Assembly: GCA_019420525.1 (NCBI GenBank)
Contig: JAHZHA010000033.1
Location: 16,223 to 80,222 of the forward strand
Reading direction: 5' to 3'
DNA length: 64,000 nucleotides
From: Bacillota bacterium
GTDB taxonomy: Bacteria; Bacillota; Clostridia; Peptostreptococcales; Anaerovoracaceae
Shown here piece by piece: positions 59,854-64,000 of this stretch. Below the pieces are notes generated by a model. It did no database searches, had not been told where the DNA came from, and saw nothing but the letters and a program-made list of their open reading frames with translations. The translations under genes were made by a program, and so were the position numbers. Each line of letters opens with the position of its first letter. Positions within the stretch are counted from its first letter, which is position 1.

Positions 59854-60744
59854 ATGGAACTTCGCGTTCTCAATTATTTTCTGGCCGTGGCCAGGGAAGA
59901 AAACTTCACAAAAGCGGCTGCCGTTCTTCACGTGACGCAGCCGACTCTTTCCAGACAGATCGCAGATCTGGAACGCGAGCTGGGAGTCAGACTGTTTGTC
60001 CGCAGTAATCACAGCATCGTTCTGACGGAAGACGGCATGATTCTGAAGCGCAGAGCGCAGGAGATTCTTTCTCTGGCGGAAAAGACAAAACGCGACTTCA
60101 TGCAGAAGAAAGACGATCTTTCCGGAACGGTCTGTATCGGCAGCGGCGAATTTCTGTCGACAGAGTGTCTGGCGGAGATCATCGAAAAATTTCACAGAAA
60201 ATATCCCGATGTGAAATTCGAGCTTTACAGCGGAAATGCGGACAACATCCGAGACTATATCGAGAGAGGCTTCCTTGACCTCGGTCTGATGTCGGAGCCT
60301 GTGGATATGAGAAAGTACAATTTTGTGAATATGCCGGAGAAGGAGCAGTGGGGCGTGTTGGTTCCCATGGATTCTCCGCTTTCGCAGAGAGAAGAAATCC
60401 GTCCGAAGGATCTGGAAGGAATGTCACTCATCACCGCCACCGGCGATTTCAACCAGAGCCGTATCGGAAAATGGCTGGGAGATTACAGGGACCGTGTGAA
60501 TCCGGTGGCTTCCGGAAATCTTCTGTACAACGGAGCTATGCTGGCGAGAGCGGGCGTCGGCCTGATGGTGGGCATCCGGCTCAGCTGCGCTTACGACGGT
60601 CTCAGATTCATTCCTTTCGCTCCTGCTCTGGAGCTTTCCACGGCTGTCGCGTGGAAGAAGGAACAAGTGTTCTCGCCGGCCGTTTCGGAATTTATCGATT
60701 TTGCCCAAGAATACTTAAAAGGCATAACTTATGATGAGCTATAA
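59854..60744 (+). CDS. LysR-family transcriptional regulator
   Basis: A 296-residue regulator with an N-terminal winged HTH (RVLNYFLAVAREENFTKAAA; LHVTQPTLSRQIADLERELG) and a C-terminal periplasmic-binding-like effector domain. GGAGGTGATGAT precedes the ATG. It is the last gene of the HAD-PHP-LysR run and lies upstream of the MerR-cupin-flavodoxin-CMD cassette, on the same strand, so either set could be its target. Effector unknown. Confidence 0.92.
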   Translation: MELRVLNYFLAVAREENFTKAAAVLHVTQPTLSRQIADLERELGVRLFVRSNHSIVLTEDGMILKRRAQEILSLAEKTKRDFMQKKDDLSGTVCIGSGEFLSTECLAEIIEKFHRKYPDVKFELYSGNADNIRDYIERGFLDLGLMSEPVDMRKYNFVNMPEKEQWGVLVPMDSPLSQREEIRPKDLEGMSLITATGDFNQSRIGKWLGDYRDRVNPVASGNLLYNGAMLARAGVGLMVGIRLSCAYDGLRFIPFAPALELSTAVAWKKEQVFSPAVSEFIDFAQEYLKGITYDEL

Positions 60745-60833
60745 GCATTGGATATTTTAAATCAAAGGATATATAGTAAAGATGTTCCGAACAGGAGCAT
60801 CTTTATTTTTTATCTCAGGAAAGGATCGGAAAG

Positions 60834-61217
60834 ATGACAATCGATGAAGCGAGCGAACGGTACAATATCCCCGTGAGCATTCTGCGCGAGTATGAAAGCT
60901 GGGGTCTGTGCGGTGAGGTAAAGAAGGTGATGGGAGCGTGGCAGTACGACAAAAGCGATCTCGAAAAGCTGAGCGTCATCATGACACTGCACGATGTCGG
61001 CTTTGAAAACGGGGAAGTGGAGGCGTACATGCGTCTGCTGCTGAGCGGGGCATCCACAGAAGAGGAACGCATGAGGATGCTTCGGAAAAGGAGAGAGGGA
61101 ACCCTCGATGAAATCCGTTTCAGGGAACGTCAGTTGGACCGGCTGGATTATCTCCGGTATGAAATACAGAAAGCTCAGAAGAAAAAGAGAAAGGCGGAAG
61201 ACAGCGATGAAATATGA
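60834..61217 (+). CDS. MerR-family transcriptional regulator
   Basis: A 127-residue regulator with the MerR HTH (MTIDEASERYNIPVSILREYESWGLCG, in part) and a C-terminal coiled-coil dimer helix (LDEIRFRERQLDRLDYLRYEI). AGGAAAGGATCGGAAAG lies upstream of the ATG. There is no cysteine effector motif in the C-terminal part. Its stop overlaps the cupin start by 11 bp, so it probably controls the cassette it heads. Confidence 0.88.
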   Translation: MTIDEASERYNIPVSILREYESWGLCGEVKKVMGAWQYDKSDLEKLSVIMTLHDVGFENGEVEAYMRLLLSGASTEEERMRMLRKRREGTLDEIRFRERQLDRLDYLRYEIQKAQKKKRKAEDSDEI

Positions 61218-61650
61218 AGATTACGGAGAATTTGAGAAAGTGAATATATTCCGTAAGGGAGATCCCAATGAAGCTTATGCGCAGTATTTTACGGGGCAGT
61301 CTTTTCTGAATCCCCTTACCGATCCGGATAAGACAGCCGTTTTTCTGGCGAATGTGACGTTTGAGCCAGGCTGCCGGAACAACTGGCATATCCATCATGC
61401 GGCGGAAGGCGGCGGGCAGCTGCTCATCTGCACGGCGGGAGAAGGATGGTATCAGGAGGAGGGCAGACCGCCTGTATCCCTGAGCGCCGGAACGGTGATC
61501 ACTATTCCGCCGGAAGTAAAGCACTGGCACGGAGCGAAAAAGGACAGCTGGTTCTCCCACATCGCCGCGGAGGTTCCCGGAAAAGATACGTCGAATGAAT
61601 GGTGTGAACCGGTAAGCGATGAAGAGTATGACAGACTGGAGGAAAGATAA
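61207..61650 (+). CDS. Cupin-domain protein
   Basis: A 147-residue single cupin. The motif 1 pattern is visible in RNNWHIHHAAEGGGQ, with the metal His residues, and motif 2 in GTVITIPPEVKHWHGA. Cupins of this type are often encoded next to carboxymuconolactone decarboxylase-like proteins, as here. ATG 61207 is taken because the product begins MKYEDYGEFEKVNIF. Enzyme activity is unknown. Confidence 0.85.
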   Translation: MKYEDYGEFEKVNIFRKGDPNEAYAQYFTGQSFLNPLTDPDKTAVFLANVTFEPGCRNNWHIHHAAEGGGQLLICTAGEGWYQEEGRPPVSLSAGTVITIPPEVKHWHGAKKDSWFSHIAAEVPGKDTSNEWCEPVSDEEYDRLEER

Positions 61651-61651
61651 A

Positions 61652-62140
61652 ATGAGCAGAACACTGGTAGCATATTTTTCAGCCAGCGGGGTTACGGCAA
61701 AGGCGGCCCGCAGACTGGCAGAGGCGGCAGGAGCCGATCTGTTTGAAATCCGGCCGGTGACCCCTTATTCTTCCCGGGATCTCGACTGGACTGATAAAAA
61801 GAGCAGAAGCTCTGCGGAGATGAAAGATCCTTCTTCACGGCCGGAGATCGCGGAAAAAATGCAGGGAATGGAGGAATACGACACGGTGTTCGTAGGATTT
61901 CCCATCTGGTGGTATACGGCTCCGCAGATCGTAAAAACATTTCTGGAAAGTTATGATTTTTCGGGAAAGACACTCATACCTTTCGCTACTTCCGGAGGCA
62001 GCGGTATGGGAAGGACGACAGAAGAGCTGAAAGCCGTCTGTCCGGATGCGGAATGGAAGAACGGAAAGATGATGAACCGGATTTCGGACGGAGAACTGAA
62101 AAAATGGGCGGATCAGGCTGTCGGAAGCGTCCGGCGGTAA
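61652..62140 (+). CDS. Flavodoxin
   Basis: A 162-residue FMN protein: the N-terminal phosphate loop TLVAYFSASGVTAKAA, IWWYTAPQIVKTFLES and IPFATSGGSGMGRT contact the flavin in this family. It is a likely electron carrier for the cassette. GGAGGAAAGATAAA precedes ATG 61652; the stop of the cupin gene is 1 bp before it. Confidence 0.92.
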   Translation: MSRTLVAYFSASGVTAKAARRLAEAAGADLFEIRPVTPYSSRDLDWTDKKSRSSAEMKDPSSRPEIAEKMQGMEEYDTVFVGFPIWWYTAPQIVKTFLESYDFSGKTLIPFATSGGSGMGRTTEELKAVCPDAEWKNGKMMNRISDGELKKWADQAVGSVRR

Positions 62141-62155
62141 CAGGAGGAGAATAGA

Positions 62156-62863
62156 ATGAAATTACATGATCTGCATAAGACAGACCCTGAATTTGCAGAA
62201 CGCTTTGAATATTTTGCTTTTGACGAAGTCGTAAATGATGAAGATCAGAAGTTCCCTGAGCGCATTCGATGGATGGTGGTGCTGGCCGCTCTGACGGGGT
62301 GCGGCGGCACGGACGCATACAGGCAGATGCTGCCGGAAGCCCTTGACAGCGGCATCACACCGGAGACCGTGAAAGAAATCGTCTATCAGGCAGTGGATTA
62401 TCTGGGATACGGCAGAGTGCTGCCGTTTCTGGAGGCCACTAACGGAATATTGCAGGAGAGAGGTGTCGGCCTTCCGCTGGAGGGACAGGCCACGACGACT
62501 CTCGCCGACCGGCTGGAAAAAGGGGTAGAGGCGCAGGCGGAGATTTTCGGACCGCAGATGAAAGAAGCCTGGAAGAGCGGAACTGTCAATCGCTGGCTGG
62601 CCTCCAACTGTTTCGGCGATTATTATACCCGCAGAGGCCTTACACTTGCCGAACGGGAGCTGATCACATTCTGCTTCCTGATGGCCCAGGGAGGATGTGA
62701 ACCGCAGCTGACGGCTCACTGCAAAGGCAACATGAACGTGGGAAACGACAGAGAATTTCTCATGAGAGCGGCGGCACAGTGCGTGCCGTATATCGGATAT
62801 CCGCGGGTGCTGAACGCGCTGAACTGCATCGGGAATGCGGCGGAACTTATGGAGAAAAAGTGA
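62156..62863 (+). CDS. Carboxymuconolactone decarboxylase (CMD)-family protein
   Basis: A 235-residue protein with two AhpD/CMD-like repeats (WMVVLAALTGCGGTDAYRQM; LAERELITFCFLMAQGGCEP...HCKGNMNVG). The second repeat has Cys and His residues that may form a redox or decarboxylase site. CAGGAGGAGAATAGA precedes the ATG. Last gene of the MerR-cupin-flavodoxin-CMD cassette; such sets are thought to deal with redox or quinone-like stress, an inference only. Confidence 0.85.
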   Translation: MKLHDLHKTDPEFAERFEYFAFDEVVNDEDQKFPERIRWMVVLAALTGCGGTDAYRQMLPEALDSGITPETVKEIVYQAVDYLGYGRVLPFLEATNGILQERGVGLPLEGQATTTLADRLEKGVEAQAEIFGPQMKEAWKSGTVNRWLASNCFGDYYTRRGLTLAERELITFCFLMAQGGCEPQLTAHCKGNMNVGNDREFLMRAAAQCVPYIGYPRVLNALNCIGNAAELMEKK

Positions 62864-62895
62864 AATAGGATCTTTCCGGGGGTTAAAGCAAAGAA

Positions 62896-62940
62896 AGGGA
62901 CGTCCGCCTCGTACGGGATACGTACGGGGCGAACGTCCCT
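62896..62940. terminator. Bidirectional hairpin between CMD and tetR
   Basis: AGGGACGT (62896-62903) / ACGTCCCT (62933-62940), with inner GCC/GGC and CGTAC/GTACG pairs. The minus strand continues into a T-rich stretch, suiting the TetR transcript. Confidence 0.75.
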
Positions 62941-62945
62941 GTTGT

Positions 62946-63522
62946 TTACTTGTCATAAATATATGTATGAAATGCCTGAAGCAGGACGTCGACGGTGGCT
63001 TCAATCCGATCTGAAAACAGATATTTTGCGTGACTGTTGTAGAGAAGAAACATGACGGCTGACAGATTGCTCAGGGTTCTGGGATCGCATACAGAAGTAT
63101 CCCGGCCCAGCAGTTTCAGCACTCTCGTGAAATATTCCTCCTGAAAAGACTGGAATTTTTCCCACTGCTGTTCTCCGACTTTCTGCTGAACGTAAGTTGC
63201 ATCCTCAAATGTGGCGAAATGCATGCTGTTTTTGAAAATATCCCGGTAAAGAGCCCCGATCTCTTCTGAAGTATAACCCTGTTCCACCGCTTCTTTTAAT
63301 CTGATATAGTTTTTTTTCCATCTGCCATGCTAAGGCATCGAGAAAGAAAGTCTCCTTTGAGGGGAACAGAACGTAAAAATAACCTTTTGATGCCCCGATC
63401 ATTTTGACCAGCTGGTCAACGGTTACATTCTTATATCCTTTTTCCATAATGATCTTCAGGCCGTTATCCAAGAGAAATTTTCGATGTGATTCCTTTTCTT
63501 CTTCTGAAAATATTTTAGGCAT
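62946..63522 (-). pseudogene. TetR/AcrR-family regulator, frameshifted
   Basis: The N-terminal part starts at ATG 63522 (MPKIFSEEEKESHRKFLLD) with GGAGGTCATAT upstream and has the TetR HTH (VTVDQLVKMIGASKGYFYVLFPSKETFF). The reading frame shifts at a run of eight A on the minus strand (63310-63317). With one A fewer, AWQMEK continues as NYIRLKEAVEQGYTSEEIG into the intact C-terminal ligand domain, which ends at 62946. So the gene is broken by a single-base homopolymer change, or it is slippery or phase-variable, or the base is a sequencing error. Confidence 0.85.
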
Positions 63523-63791
63523 ATATGACCTCCTGAAAACTGGATTGCGGCAGGACATCTGAGCTGCCAGCTGATATTATACAATACAATTTAAGTTATG
63601 AACAGAAAAACAGTCTGAAAATACCCCGGGAGATACCGTTGCGTTCTTTAAAATTTTCTTGTTTCCTTCAATATTCGGTCGAAATGAGTGCGAAAAACTG
63701 ATATAATATCATGGCTAATGTAATAAATACGGCAGTTTCGAATAAACGTTTCGAATTTATATAGTTATGCCGGCAGATTCAGGAGGAAAAC
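63523..63791 (+). promoter_or_regulatory. tetR-purL intergenic region: purL promoter and leader repeats
   Basis: Extended -10 TGATATAAT (63699-63707) with a poor -35. The leader holds direct repeats of GTTTCGAAT 13 bp apart (63735-63743 and 63748-63756), enclosed by CGGCA (63730-63734) / TGCCG (63768-63772). The repeats could be an operator. There are no purine-riboswitch core elements. On the minus strand TATAAT lies near 63578-63583 as a possible tetR promoter. Confidence 0.55.
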
Positions 63792-64000
63792 ATGGTAAGA
63801 CGAATCTTCGTTGAAAAGAAAAAGGGCTTTGACGTCGAAGCGCAGGGACTCTGCGAAGACATCAGAGAAAACCTCGGCATCAGGGGACTGACGGATGTCC
63901 GCGTTCTCAACAGATACGATATGGACGGCCTCAGCGACGAACTCTACCGCAAGTCAGTTTTTGACGTCTTTGCGGAACCTGCTGTCGATACGGTCGCAGA
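63792..64000 (+). CDS. purL: Phosphoribosylformylglycinamidine synthase, 5' end
   Basis: The first 69 residues of a PurL of the long single-chain clostridial type (MVRRIFVEKKKGFDVEAQGL; NLGIRGLTDVRVLNRYDMDG), cut by the window end. The enzyme converts FGAR to FGAM in purine synthesis. CAGGAGGAAAAC precedes the ATG. The catalytic domains lie outside the window, so the call rests on the N-terminal PurS-like region. Confidence 0.85.
   Translation, partial: MVRRIFVEKKKGFDVEAQGLCEDIRENLGIRGLTDVRVLNRYDMDGLSDELYRKSVFDVFAEPAVDTVA

Noticed and set aside
63700..63790. Purine riboswitch upstream of purL
   Set aside because: The conserved core (TATA...loop pairs and the C/U specificity region) could not be found; only direct repeats and a weak stem are present.

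Overview
The window reads as chromosomal DNA of an anaerobic, spore-forming Firmicute (class Clostridia) of moderate GC. The evidence is a set of sporulation genes (sigK; spoIIAA-spoIIAB-sigF), consensus sigma-A promoters, AGGAGG ribosome binding sites, a biotin/Na+ decarboxylase, a butyryl-CoA dehydrogenase and the mreBCD/PBP2/MinD-like cluster. A family-level guess (relatives of Anaerovoracaceae) is only an impression. No rRNA, tRNA, CRISPR array, IS element or phage module was recognised.

Layout. 1-3.9 kb: a Gld-type ABC exporter operon, cut at the window edge, whose proteins carry acidic tails or inserts. 4.2-6.8 kb: a PD-(D/E)XK nuclease-like protein, a lipoprotein and a DMT transporter. 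7-11 kb: sbcD-sbcC. 11-13.4 kb: csoR and a metal P-type ATPase behind a CsoR-like operator. 13.5-15 kb: a YkgJ-type cysteine-cluster protein and an IMP cyclohydrolase. 15-17.9 kb: a yybP-ykoY manganese riboswitch in front of a Ca/Mn-type P-type ATPase. 18-19.8 kb: amt-glnB behind a short attenuator-like leader. 20-22.5 kb: an ABC-F ATPase and, divergent, sigK. 22.7-30 kb: maf-radC-mreB-mreC-mreD-PBP2-minD-like. 30.4-33 kb: phaE-phaC-phaJ, a class III polyhydroxyalkanoate pathway. 33-36 kb: rodA and, divergent, rny, both apparently without a standard start codon. 36.4-38.9 kb: a cysteine desulfurase/thiI pair. 39-43 kb: a four-gene sodium-pumping methylmalonyl-CoA-type decarboxylase behind a GC-rich structured leader.

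43.4-50.7 kb is the most striking part. A complete tyrosine recombinase is followed by a 309-bp segment bounded by perfect 28-bp inverted repeats. A second recombinase-like gene comes next, with the catalytic residues replaced, and then a 1651-residue vWA/SLH surface protein. Each repeat is itself an 11-4-11 dyad, as expected of a tyrosine recombinase site. The segment holds a strong terminator facing the downstream genes and a possible promoter facing away from them. The simplest reading is a DNA inversion switch controlling the surface protein, caught in an OFF orientation.

50.9-56.3 kb: the spoIIA operon, an acyl-CoA dehydrogenase, etfA without etfB, and alanine racemase. 56.5-62.9 kb: a secreted lytic transglycosylase, a HAD phosphatase, a PHP phosphoesterase, a LysR regulator, and a MerR-cupin-flavodoxin-CMD cassette. 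62.9-64 kb: a frameshifted TetR regulator and the start of purL.

Functional links. Crotonyl-CoA is the likely shared node of the acyl-CoA dehydrogenase/ETF and PhaJ-PhaC. The cysteine desulfurase probably supplies sulfur to ThiI. Amt and GlnB form the ammonium uptake/sensing pair. The mre-PBP2 cluster and rodA supply cell elongation.
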